This document shows positions 12,780 through 24,400 of a stretch of DNA of 64,000 nt, piece by piece. The position numbers were made by a program, and so were the translations under genes. Under the pieces are notes generated by a model. That model searched no databases and was not told the DNA's origin. It saw only the letters and a program-made list of their open reading frames with translations. The stretch is from Ochotona curzoniae (lineage: Eukaryota > Chordata > Mammalia > Lagomorpha > Ochotonidae): positions 9,734,001-9,798,000 of the forward strand of contig NW_024466459.1 in assembly GCF_017591425.1 (NCBI RefSeq), read 5' to 3'. The stretch's first letter is position 1. The number at the start of each line of letters is the position of its first letter.

Positions 12780-12905
12780 ATATTCTATAGCTTACAAAGG
12801 GCTCGTTTTACTTATTTTATAATTGGTGGACATTCAAGTTGGGTGTCCTTGGGTTTTGCCTATATTAAGCATTGCTGCTGGAATTTTTTTTGGTATACAT
12901 TGTTT
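12780..12905. repeat. L1-like fragment, old
   Basis: Contains 'ataattggtggacattcaagttggg' and 'attaagcattgctgctgga', which resemble the common mammalian L1M 3' region pattern ('gttgatggacatttgggttg ... attgtgaatagtgctgct'). It is short and degraded. Confidence 0.4.
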
Positions 12906-12939
12906 ACTTCTTGCCTTTTTATTCATTTTTAATTTAATT

Positions 12940-13175
12940 TTAAGGGTTCATTTATTTTTGTTGGAAAGGCAGATCAATTTGCAGTGAAAAGGAGAAACAG
13001 AAAGATCCTCCACCCACTGGCTCACTCCCCAGGCGGCCATAACAACGAGCTGAGCCAGGCTGAAGCCAGGAGCTTCTTCTGGGTCTCCCACGCGGGTGCA
13101 GGGTCCCGGATATTTGAGCCATAATCTTTTGCCTCCCTGAGTGTACGTAAGCAGGAAGCTGTATTAGAAAGAGAG
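12940..13175 (-). repeat. CSINE, head diverged
   Basis: Complement pattern: 'ttggaaaggcagatcaatttgcagtg', 'cccactggctcactccccagg', 'aggctgaagccaggagcttcttctgg', 'cacgcgggtgcagg', 'aagcaggaagctgtattag'. It is head-to-head with the copy starting at about 13178. Confidence 0.8.
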
Positions 13176-13177
13176 GA

Positions 13178-13470
13178 GCAGGTCCGATGCAGTAGCCTAG
13201 TGGTAAAAGGACTCGCCTTGAAAGCACCAGGATCCCTTATGGGTGCCGGTTCATGTCCCACCTGGTCTACCTTCCATCCAGCTCTCTACTTGTGGCCTGG
13301 GAAAGCAGTAGAGGACGGCCCAATGTCTTGGGACCCTGCACCTGCATGGGAGACCCAGAGGAGCTCCTGGTTTCTGGTTTCGAATCCGTTAGGCTTCAGC
13401 CATTGTGGCCACTTGGGGAGTGAACCAGTGAATGGAAAATCTCTCTCTCTGTAAAATCTGACTTTCCAAT
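13178..13470 (+). repeat. CSINE
   Basis: 'ccgatgcagtagcctagtggtaaaagg', 'cttatgggtgccggttcatg', 'gtggcctgggaaagcagtagagg', 'cctgcatgggagaccc', 'gtggccacttggggagtgaacc', 'ctctctctgtaaaatctgactttcc'. Its A-rich tail has been replaced by or expanded into the GGAA tract at 13472. Confidence 0.88.
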
Positions 13471-13471
13471 G

Positions 13472-13535
13472 AAAGGAAGGAAGGAAGGAAGGAAGGAAGG
13501 AAGGAAGGAAGGAAGAAAGAAACACAGAAAGAAAG
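13472..13535 (+). repeat. (GGAA)n microsatellite
   Basis: About eleven tandem GGAA units at 13474-13517 run into GAAA-rich sequence, directly at the 3' end of a CSINE. SINE tails commonly seed such tracts. Repeats of GGAA can also bind ETS factors, but nothing here shows such a role. Confidence 0.9.
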
Positions 13536-13664
13536 AGAGAAGCCGGGACTGCAACCAGGCACGCCCCACGTGGAATGTGGGTGTGCCGAAAGAGGCAGCC
13601 CACAGCTGTGCCAAGTGCCTGTCTCATTCTTTCAGACAAAATGGCCCATGCTGCTTTGTTTTTG

Positions 13665-14160
13665 TTTAAATCAACTTTATTGAGAGGTTATTACATATAA
13701 TAAGATGTGCCCATTTTAAGTGTACAGGCTGATGACTTAATGACTGTTCAGGGCCACCTAATCAAGACAGAACATTTCCATTGTTCCAGGAAGCGCCCTC
13801 CTCCTGTGCAATTAATGTCCCCCACCCTGGCCTCCCCAGGCAAGCTGCACGTTTGATGCCTATCTCCTCTGACATGCCATTCCACCTGTTCTGAGCCTCC
13901 TTGAAGCGGAATCCAGCACCTGCTTCCACGCCACTGCACCTCGCCGGGCTCACCCACAGGGCCACCTGGGCCGACAGACATTTGGTGACCAGGTCACAGC
14001 TTCGTTGGGGACAGACATGTGTGGGCTGCTTCCCAATTATGGTCATTTCAGGCACAGGACTGGGGAGCTGTGTGTTAATTACCGGATGAGAAACTGCCCA
14101 GCAGTTTGCAAAGGGCTCAGCTGTTTCACACCCCCACCGGCAGCCATGTGGGCTCATTCA
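13665..14160. repeat. L1M-type fragment
   Basis: Starts 'aaatcaactttattgagaggtta', continues 'gcccattttaagtgtacag', 'aagacagaacatttccattgttcc' and, after diverged sequence, 'gatgagaaactgcccagcag' with 'cacccccaccggcagccatg'. The order matches the well-known mammalian L1 3'-region sequence ('tttattgagata ... cccttttaaagtgtac ... ctgccaaactgtttt ... cccaccagcaatg'). Confidence 0.5.
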
Positions 14161-15265
14161 TCTGACTGCACCTGCCCCAGCCGGGCTGAAGGACAATGTC
14201 CCCAGTGCATGAGAGCTGCCAGCTCAGCCCTGCCACCTCGGGTCCCTCCCATCACCGCCCCCAGCCTCCCTGTCTGCTCTATTGGGGGTGCTGGAACCAT
14301 CAGTCCTCCTGATGCCTCAGAGCTGCTTTGCCTGTTGCGTGCCATTCTGTACCCACCCCCCCACACATACACACACACAGATACTGGCCTCCCCCCCGGG
14401 CCTCTCAGAGTCCCCCAGCCTGTGCAGAGGAGCCCCTGACAGCTCCTTGTTGGTGTCCCCTGCCCATGATCAAAGTACTGTAATTTGCATATTCAAATAT
14501 GAATTGCATATTGCATATTACATAGAAATATGATTTTAAAATGTGTTCTGCAGAGAGAAGGCTTTGAGGGGAGACGGATGAGGCAGGAGAAGGAGGTTGC
14601 TGAAGCAGAGGTGGGCTTTTGTGGCTTGTCCTCCCAGGAGCAGGGTCAGCGCCAGCCAGGACAAGCTGGCCTAGGGAGAGAGGAGGGCCAGGAGACAGGG
14701 CTTGGCTGGAGCCTGGGTTGGGAGTGGAGCTGAGAGGGGACCTCGGGGCTGTGACCAGGCACTTCCAAGGACTTCCAAGGCCTTGGCCGTGGCCTCTGTA
14801 CATCTCCTCCAGCCAGGACTCAGGCAGAGAGCCATCCCCATGGCTGGCTGACACCAGCTGCAGGGCGTGGGGGTGGGGAATAGGTGATTCCACCCCCATC
14901 AACGTTGAAGGGCAAGCATCCCTCCAGGAACTGCAGTCAGGAAGCTCTGATGGGTTCACAGACAAAGGACTTCCCAAGGCCTGTGTCCCCTGGAAGATGG
15001 GGCGGCTGAGCGTCTGGGTGCCCCAAACCCGAACAGAGTGCAGGCACAGCTGAAACTCAGGTCTTTGAGGTCGGGAATCAGGAAAGGATTGGGGAGGAAT
15101 GGTTTGCATCGGTGGCCATCCCTCCTCCTCCACCACAGGCAGGTGCGAGGTGACCTTCCCGAACCCGCGCATTCTGGCTCTGGTCCCCATTTGGCCTGTC
15201 TGGAACGGAGCTTGCACCTGAGCCTGGCCTGGTAGCTATCTGGCACAGCAGGAGACGCTGAGCAT
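14161..15265. other. intergenic DNA upstream of FADS6
   Basis: No recognisable gene. The notable local feature is the AT-rich island at 14470-14545 with a perfect octamer (see separate entry), surrounded by GC-rich unique sequence. It may include distal regulatory DNA of FADS6, but that is inference. Confidence 0.35.
14480..14520. promoter_or_regulatory. candidate POU/octamer-type motif cluster
   Basis: A perfect octamer ATTTGCAT lies at 14483-14490. It is followed within 30 bp by two further TTGCATAT half-matches in an AT-rich patch about 0.9 kb upstream of the FADS6 start codon. Function is not shown; AT-rich DNA gives such matches by chance. Confidence 0.25.
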
Positions 15266-15406
15266 CCAGCGGCGCCCTAACCCGGAGGGCGGGTGACTCC
15301 GCCCCGGCCCGCCCCGCGCTCACTCCCCGCCTCGCCTGCCGCAGCCGCTCACTCCAGCCCTCCGCTGCGTCCCCGACCCGGCGGCGGCGTCTGGGGTGGT
15401 AGGGCC
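15266..15406 (+). promoter_or_regulatory. FADS6: FADS6 CpG-rich promoter / 5' UTR
   Basis: Strongly GC- and CpG-rich DNA with several GC-box-like blocks (CCGCCCCGGCCCGCCCCGCG near 15300) lies directly before the FADS6 ATG. There is no TATA box. The CpG-rich stretch continues through coding exon 1 to about 15570, typical of a dispersed, Sp1-type mammalian promoter. The transcription start is not determined. Confidence 0.6.
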
Positions 15407-18400
15407 ATGGAGCCGGAGCAGGACGCGCCCCCCGGGGACGACGGGGCCGAGGGGTTGTTGAGCGAGCTGGAGGCGCGCGTCCAGGACGTGGTGAAAGCCA
15501 GCTCGTGGTGGGAGCGCCAGGGCTTGGATTGCACCATCCTGGCGCTGAGCTTTCTTGCCTTGCCTGCCGGTGAGACGATTGATCATCCATCGAGGGGGCT
15601 GGGCTGCGGTAGGGGTTCCCCAGGACCAAGGGTCAGTCTCTCTGCAAAGTGTGGTTTTGGGGTGTCCAGCTCGGATTTTCCCCAAGGAGGCGGATGCAAG
15701 CCTGACGTATTCAGAGTGGTGGTGTCGAGGGGCACGGAGGAGGGTGCGGGCCAGGGGGCTGGGAGGCAAGGGTGGGTTTCCCCTGGGCCCCTGCTGGCCT
15801 GGGGTCCCCTCCTCTGCTTGGGCTGGCAGGAAGTCCAGCGTGAGAGCAACGGTCCGGGCTGTGCCCCCCTGTGCCCCAGCCTCTGTGAGACCTGCCACCT
15901 CCCCGTGCATCCCCAGGGCTGGGGGTTGGCACGGAGGGACCTCGGGGACCATGAACATTCCTTGTCTCCATCCTCCCCGCCCCCTCCCGGCTCCATCCTG
16001 TCTCTGCAGGGTTCCTGTGCCTGCGCTCTGAGAACATTCTGCTCTTTGCCGCTGGCATCGTAATATTGGGTGTGTGCCACTACACACTCACCGTCAAGGG
16101 CAGCCACCTGGCCACGCACGGTGCCCTCACTGAGTCCAAACGCTGGAGCAAGATCTGGGCACTTTTCTTCGTAGAGGTGAGCCTGGGAGGGGGCAGGGCA
16201 GCCACATGTGTCCAGTGGACACCCTCACTGTCCACAAGTGTGGGCGTGTGCCACTGCAGCTATTGGCATATAGAGCCTAGTGTGCAGTGTAGGGGTGTGC
16301 GTGCACCTTGAGGTGCTTGCACCTGGCAAAGGACACCTCCATGATCACGTCCAGGTGTCCACCTACAGTCCTAGCCATTCTGCAGCCACGGACCAAATGT
16401 GACCTCACCCCCTTCACCCGTCTCTCACCTGGCAACATGTGGCTTGCAAGTCCTGATATGTGACTATCTTGAGTAATAGCGACTGCAATTCTTGGGGCCT
16501 TCAGGTGTTGCAATCTGGGTTTAAGTTGTGATCCGCAGACAGAAGGGAGGGAGGGGAGAGGCCTGGGACTGTGAGTCCCTGGAAGCAGCTCCACTGACGC
16601 CTGGCAGTGGCTGAGCCCACTGGAAGCCCCTTCTTCCCCCAGGCTCTGATCCAGGAATGAGCCCCTCCCTCCTGAGCTGCACTCTGCTTCTCCCAGCCCT
16701 TCCCTCTGCTGCCCTCTCAACTGCTTGCAAGCCCAGGAAGGCAAAGTTTTTGGGCCAGGTGCCCTTGTCTCCTGACTCATTTCCACATATTTGTTCTCTC
16801 TTCTTTCCCCAGGGCGTAGGCGGGCCTCACCTGGCCACCCAGGTCATAGAATCCTTTTTAGGCAGAAGCCAGTGATCAATGAACGTTTAACTTCCTATAA
16901 AGTTATGCCACTTGATAAAATTATGAAGCACAAAGCACACAGGTGCATGCATCTTATCCCCCGTCCGCTGAGGGAGGAGGTACCGCTCACCTGGCATTGT
17001 CTCTTCCCTGCTCTCGGTCCCTCCTGATCCTCAGGCTCAATTCCAAGTCACTTCCCTCACTGGGGGTCCCTGGGTGTGGCTCCAGCCAGAGGCACGAGAC
17101 AGACCCTGGAATCTGATCAGATGCTTGCCAAGTCACAGAGAGAAGCAGATGCCGCCCTGGGCTGGCCTCAGGGCAGTGTCACAATCCTGGGACCCGTGGG
17201 GTAGCATCTGTCCTGTTGGGATTTTCCAAAGCTGGTGGAGTGTCGGGAGCCTGGAGGCAGCTGTTGGGAATTCCAGACTAATTGGCTTCCACAGGTGCAG
17301 GTATAGCGCTGACCTCATGGTTTGCCACCTTGGGGTACAGTTGAGTAATGCAGAGGGCCCCCGCTGAAAACTCCAGACAATTGCATTTTTACTGAGTTCC
17401 CTGGAGGATCTGATACCCATTCAAGGGGGAGAATCTCTGAGCTACACTGCCTGGAGTTCACAGAGGCAGCCTCCTCTGAGAAAGCTTCCTGTATTTGCTG
17501 GCTGGACAGCTCAGCCAGAAGCCCCTGCAGGACCCACACTGTCTGCTGGGCTACCCTCTGCTTGCTGCTCCCTGTCTTGTCCTTACAAGCCCCGGACCCT
17601 GGCCTGAGCTTTGCCTCTGGGCCGCAGCAGCTCCAGGGTCGGCTGGCCTGAGCCTTTGGGAAGTTTTCCAGCAGTGTTTGCAGATGATGACGGTGCAGTT
17701 GCATGGGTGATCAGGTCCCAACATGAGCTGCCTGAGGAAGGACCACAAGCTGGGGGACCTTGAAGTTGGAATCCCAGCCCTACCGGCTGCCTTGACCTTG
17801 GCCAGTTGCTTCACTCCGTGTCTCAGCATTAATCTTGCAAGCAGGAGTGATAACAGTCACACAGACAGCCAGGGTTTGACGAAGGGCCAGCTCTGCCCTG
17901 GCGCCTCTGTCTCTGCTTTACAGCTGAGCTCCACTGGGCTAGGTAGTGCTGGGGGTGGGGAGTGCTGCCTCTTTGTTCCTTTGCATGCCTTGGTGTTCCC
18001 TCCATCCTCGGTGGGTGCTCCAGGACCCTCCACCTCTGTACCCATCTCTCTGGGGTCCCACAGCAGTCCCTGGGCCTGGCTCAGGGTTTATCAACTCCCA
18101 GCCAGGAGAGGAACCTCCTTCAAGACCCGTTTCCGACCCTTGAGAGAAAGTTTCAGCTCCCCTAGTAATACCCCTGGCAATATCCCCCAGTGCACACTGT
18201 CTGACTCACAGACAACACTAGTCTTACTGGATCAGGGCACCTGCCCCTCCTGGTCCTGCGTTGTGTCGCTGGGATTGCCAGAAAGGGCCACTAGAAGGTG
18301 GGGACAGGTATGTCCTCAAGTGTGGGAAGGATTAATGGCTGACAGAAGAGGGGTCGCAATCCAGGATGCTCCCCTGGGTGGGAGAGGCCGGGCCGGACCA

Positions 18401-21400
18401 GTCATGGAGGAGTGCTGTCCTCTGGCACCGCTCCAACTCTCCCTGGGGAGATTGGCTGTGTGTTGCAGGGAGCAGTGCCACCTGGCAGCGGTTGTGCCGG
18501 GGGGGAGAGGCGATGTACAGGAGGAGCCCTGCAGCCCCCTCCCCAGTGGGTCTCTGGAGGAGTGGAGACCACGCTGAGAATCCCCAGCACAGTCCTGGTT
18601 GTCATCAGTTCGTGCAGGTTATGCAGCTTCCCGCTCCAAACTCCCAAGTTTGGAACTGTATCTAGAGGGCATGTTCAGAACTGCAACACAAAATAGACTT
18701 TTGTCATAAAAATGAATTTAAAAAATCAAGTCACAGAACTGGCCAAAAAGGACAGAGAGGTTGGCAGACTCTTCGCTGGGTTTCCCCCAGGAAGCGTCAC
18801 TCAATATTCAAACCAAGGAAGGTGGCATGAGTCCAGCACACACCACACACATGTGTTCACAGTTGTGTGCATGTGTTTGTGTGTGTGCCTGTATGAGCAA
18901 GTGTGTTGTGCGTGCACTGCACACACATGTGTGTTTGCGTGTTACGTGTGTGCGCGCACATGCTTTTGTGCAGATTCTCAGATCATACACTCACTTTGCT
19001 GTGGCTTTCCCAAGGACAAGCCTGAGACTCCAGCAAGTGGTCTCCGGGTGACTCCAGTTGTGTCCAGAGTTTGAGATCCCCAGAAACCGCCAGGAGTCTG
19101 AAGTTGATCCAAGTACACAAGGATGGTTTACTCAAGCTCAGCACATCCAAGCCTGTGTTCTTAGCGGGGAGAAGGAAGCTGGCTGACTGACCAGCCTAAT
19201 GGCCAGCCAGGACCAATACCCCTTACAGGAGTGCAGCTCCAAACAGCACATTCTTAGGGTTTCTATAGGGGCAGTCCACAATAGCCTGCAAGGTGAGGGG
19301 GAAATACCATACATTGCCTACCTGTCTTGGCTGGACAGCCCATGCCTCCAGCCATTAAGGTAATCACCCGCTTAGTTATTTGGAACCATCTGTGAAATAA
19401 CCAGGCTTAGGTGGGCCTTGATTCATGAGAATTGGGGTCCATCAGTGCTAAAGGTCACAGAGGCTGCTAAAGGTCACATAGGCCGTTTGGCCTGCGAGCT
19501 CACACAGTTTCTTAGCAGCAATGAGCCATGAGCAAATGGTTGGGATTTTGATACTGAGGTTCCTCACTTAGAAGTCTGGCTCCCTGCAGACCTTGGAGAG
19601 GACACAAGGCCCCAGCATGAAGGCGCAGGAGGGCTGGGGAGGGGCCGGGTCATGTCACTCCGAATCTGAGTAGTGTCACCTGGAGCGAGGGGCCTGGAGA
19701 GAAACCAGCAATTGAAGGCAGATGGGCACCCTCCCTGTCCAGCTCTCTGCCCCTCAGATAAATACAGCACAATTTTCAAAAACTCTGTTACCATTCTCTC
19801 CAAGCCAGAATTGGGGGGCAGTGATGGGGGGTGCCAGCTCGCGCTGGAGGCTGCAGGTTATACCTTAGTCTCAGTTCACAGGCCTGCCCTCCTAAGAGCT
19901 CAAAGCTGCTACTTCTCCCACTTGTGGATGAAGAAACACGGACCTAGGGGGTTACAGCCTCTTGCTCAAGGCTGTACAGCAGGTGCATACAAGTACAGCT
20001 TGCCCACAGCAGGGGTAACCCAGGACCAGGGTAGGATGGGGTGAAGGCTCTGAGGGCACATGGCAGGGATGCTGAGCTTTTTTGTTTTAATTAATTTATT
20101 TTTGTGCACGTGTGTGTTTTCTTAATTCAGGATCCCAAGGGGCGAGTGACAAGTCTGCCTCCCTCTACCCTCTGCTGCCTCACCGTCCTGGCAGTTGGCA
20201 AACGTGTCTTCTGTCTCTCTCTAACCATTTCCTCTTTTATTTTTAAAATACACAGCACATGACAAGATTTTTTAAAAACCCACAGTTATAAGATTTTATG
20301 ACACAATTAAAGCTGGACATTAACTAGGTCACTCTGTGGGGTTTGAATCAGGAGACAGGCACAGGGTGCTGGTGCGCACCTGCTGGGAGACACGGATGGA
20401 GAGATGGGGTGCAGGGCCTGCTGGTGCAAGCGGAGGTTGCTTGACTTGGATCTAGGGACCAGGGGCGACCATGGGAGGAGCCAAGGCCCATGCCCCAGGT
20501 TCCAGCTTGGTGCCATGAGAGCAGAGGGCAGCAGGTAGGGCTGGCAGTGTGAGGAACACAGGTTTTGGCATATGCAGGGCAGTGTCCCTCAAGAGGGAAG
20601 GACTCAAGGCTAGTCTCCCCAGCCCCTTTTCTAACTTTGGACCTTTTTTGCTGAAACCCCGGGCTGGAGGAGGGAAGAAGCGACCCCTGTGCAGCCGACC
20701 TCAGAGTGGAAGAAGGCACATCCCTGGGCCTGTGTAGGTTCAGGAGGTTCAGGTGCCAGAGGGAATCCCACCTCCACAGCACAAGCCCTGCCTTTGATTA
20801 CTGGCTCCACTTCTGACACAACGTCCTGCTTTTATTTTTTTATTTTTAAAAATTTTATATGTTTATTTAAAGGCAGAGTCATGGAGAGAAGGAGAGAGAG
20901 AGAGATATCTTCCTTTTACTAGTTCATTCTGCAAGTGGCTGCAACAGCTGGAACTCTGTCGGGCCAAAGCCAGCAGCCAGTTTTGACTACTTCTTCCATG
21001 AAGGTGCAGGTTCCCAAGGCTTTGGGCCATCCTCTACTGCTTTCCCAGGCCACAGGCAGGGAGCTGGATGGGAAGTGGAGCTACCGCGATTAGAACCAGT
21101 GCCCATATGGAATCCTGGCACATTCAAGGCAAGGACTTTAGCCGCCAGGCCACGCCACCAGGCCCAGAAAGGCAGATTTACAGAGGAGACAGAAAGATCT
21201 TGTGTCCACTGGTTCACTCCCCAAGTGGCTACAATGGCCAGACCTGGGCTGATCTGAAGCCAGGAGCTTCTTCTGGGTTCTCTCCATGGACACAGAGCTC
21301 CAAGGCTTTGGGCCATCTTCTATTACTTTCCCAGGCCACAAGCAGGGAGCTGGATGGGAAGTGGAGCATCTGGGACATGAACCAGCACCCATATGGGATC

Positions 21401-24400
21401 TTGGTGCTTGCAAGAGGAGGTTTAGCTAATTGAGCCATCATACAGTGCCCCCTGCCCCTCCCTCCCCAAATTCTTAAAATAGAGGGAAGAAGCCCTGCAG
21501 GCAAGGGCATAGCAGGAGCAGTTAGAAGCAGGTACTCTTCCAGTCACCTGGGGTGGAGCTGCAGGACATGCAGACCTGGTTCTGGGGATACCAGACCCAC
21601 ATCCCCAACTGTGTCCCTCTAGTGCCTGCTATGATGGCTTCTGGCTCCACCTTAAACAGACCGTGTGGCTCCAGTGGGCGCAGCTCTGAGCAGACAGCTC
21701 CCAAGGAGATCAGTGGCCAGGTAGTCTTGCACTTTTGTCCACACACCATCTGCTCAACCTGTGCTGCCACCTCTGGCTTCTGTCCCCGAGGTCACAGGAG
21801 CAGAGAGCAAGGCCAGCTCTTGGCTGGGTTGCGTCATCTAGGGGCAAAGAGTTCTGTTTGTGTGGATGGCACAGAACCACCGCTGTGAGGTAGTCATGTG
21901 CCTTGACCATGGCCTGCGGAGGGACCTGTGTTGGTGGCTGGCATGCCTTCCTGTGTTGTTTGTTTAAGATAAACTTTAAAAAAAAAATATTTGAGAGGAA
22001 GAGAGCAAGCGAGCATGTGAGCTTCCATCTGCTGGCTCGCTGCCCCAGGGCCAGGCGCAGCTGAGGCTGGGCTGGGGCCAGAGCCAGGAGCTGCGAATGG
22101 CGCCCGCATCTCCCATACCGGGCTCCTGTGTGTCTTGGCCTGTGACTAAACCCGCCCTTCCCCATGTCTTTTGTTGAATCTACTCTGATGTTTCTCAGTG
22201 ACTTTTTTTTCAGAGCTCCTGACTGCGTTTTGGCTTTGTTTCATGCCAAGGAAGAGCGTTAAGACAAAGTCATGGTCTCTCTCTTTAAATATTTGTTTTG
22301 AAAGTCAAGAGTTAGAGACAGAAGTCATTCATGCACTTGCTCATTCCCCAGTGTCAGCCAGGCTGACGCCAGGAGCCAGGAGCTTCTTCTGGATCTCCCA
22401 CTTGGATGCAGGGGGGATTGATGGGGAGGGAAGCAAGCACTTGGCCTATTAGAAGTGGAGCTGCCAGAACATGGACCAGTGCCCTTATGGGATGCTGGCA
22501 CTGCAGGTGGCAGCCTACCATGCTACAGCACAATGCCAGCCCCAACAAACTCATTCTCCAGACCCTTGCTTTTCTGCTGCTTTTGTCTCTGCTGCTCGGG
22601 CCCCGAGCCTGGATTCCTGCTCAGGTGGCATCTGTGCCAGTGAGTGCTCCATGGAGCGGTTCCTCTGGCTGCAACAGGTTCAGTGATGGCGTGTGTCCAC
22701 TGGCAGCCTGGAAGCAGCTTCACTAAAATTAGCAAATCCTTCTGGCCTGCTTGATGTGTCAGGAGAAGCTGGTGTTTGTTTTTGTTCATCTGTTCTCCTA
22801 GCAGTCCAGTGGCCTGTGTGCCAGCAGCTGCCAGGAGCAGATTTTGAGAAGCTCTGAGGGGGAACAGCACCCCCAGCCTCTACCCCCAGCCCCCTACTCC
22901 GCCTTCTGTAATTCAGAAGGTGGTCTCCCCTCACCCCCAGACTGCTCTTAGGCCCCTCTCCTTTGCTGCTCTGGGTTGGGTACTGGGAGGAACAGCATGC
23001 CCAAGTAAAGCATGTGGTCGCAGTCCCTACCAGGATCTTGACCCATGATGCATCCCGTCTTCACAGCCCCTGAAGCGAGCCTGGGTGGTCCGTGACAGAG
23101 TGGCTCTCTGCGGATCCACACCTGCAAATGTGGCCAAGGTGCCTAGCTGCCACTCAGTGACCACGCAGACCTGGGACTTGACGGTCAAGGTCGATGGCTG
23201 GGCTGCAGGGCAGGGAGGCCCTGGGATGCAGCAGCTGGGGGAGGTTGGTCATGCTGGTCCCCCAGGTGCTTATGTGGAACCTGCTGCCCACGTGGGCACC
23301 TCCTCCAGGTGTGTACGTCCTTCACGGCAGAGTATGCCACGTATGGCCACGTCAAGATGCACCACGGCTACACCAATGTGGTGGGCCTGGGCGACTCCAG
23401 CACCTGGAAGCTGCCTTGCCTCAATCGCTATGTCTACATGTTCCTGGCACCCTTCTTGTTGCCCATCGTAACACCACTGGTGGCTGTCGGTACGTAGTGC
23501 ATACTTCCTCTGCAAACTTGGTCCCACTGCTGCCCCTGCCTCTGCTCTCTGGCTTGGTGGAGGCCAGTGGTGGAGGAAGTGGGGACCCAACACCCGAGGC
23601 CACGCCTGGTCCTGGTATGCCTGATCGGCAATGGCAGGTTCACGACCTCCTCATTGCAGGTGCGAGAACGGAAGGAGGCAGAGATGCACAAACAGCATGA
23701 GGAACTTTAAAAAGTTTTTTGGAAAATGGAAGTGAAAAAAGTTTATTTTGGGGCAAAAATTTTTTTTTAGATTTCTGCATAGTTTTTTCATTATCCCCAT
23801 TTTCTTCTCTTTTCTTCTCTTCTCTTTTCTTTTCTTTTTCTGAAAAGCTCGTTTTCTTTATAAACCAGAATGACAGAGAGGGAGAGGGGGAGGGGAAGGG
23901 GCGATCTTCCATCTGCTAATTCACTCCTCAAATGGCCATGACCAAAAAGCAAGGAATCAGAAACTCCATTTGAGTCCCCTATGTGGGTGCAGGGGCCCAA
24001 ACACTGGAGCTGTCCTCTGCTGCTTGCCCACGTGCATTAGCAGGGAGCTGGGTGGGAAGTGAAACATCTGAAACTCCAACTGGCACCCATGTAGGGTGCT
24101 CATGTTGCAAGCTGTGGTCTAACCCACTGTACTTCAACATCAGCTCCAAAACACACGTTTTCTATGAAATGAGAACCCCTCCAGACATGGATTGCAGATT
24201 TTAAAAAAATACTTTTTCTCTATTTTTATTTGAAGGCATATTTAGAGAGAGGAGAGACAGAGAGAGAGATCTTGCATTAGCTTGCACACTCCCCAAATGG
24301 CCACAACAGCCAGAGCTGAGCTGACACAAAGCCAAGAGCCAGGACTTTCATCTGGGTCCCCTGTGTGGATGTAAAAGCCCAAGGACTTAAGCCACCCTCT

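Larger units (their letters stand above)
16177..23308 (+). other. FADS6: FADS6 intron 2 (7.1 kb), repeat-rich
   Basis: Donor GTGAGC follows GAG at 16176, and acceptor CCTCCAG precedes 23309. No further FADS6 exon is needed, since the flanking exons join in phase. It contains MIR fragments, a TG/CA-rich tract (18837-18962), an LTR-like element (about 19059-19566) and several reverse-oriented CSINEs (20830-22545). The remainder is unique sequence without gene signals. Confidence 0.8.

Noticed and set aside
14405..15217. 270-codon minus-strand open frame upstream of FADS6
   Set aside because: Pro/Ser-rich composition, no homologous feel, no splice or promoter support, and it is interrupted by the AT-rich patch. 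It is most likely chance.
16066..16311. Extended reading of FADS6 exon 2 past 16176
   Set aside because: The GTGAGC donor after GAG at 16176 is strong, and joining to 23309 restores the conserved sequence leading to the second His box.
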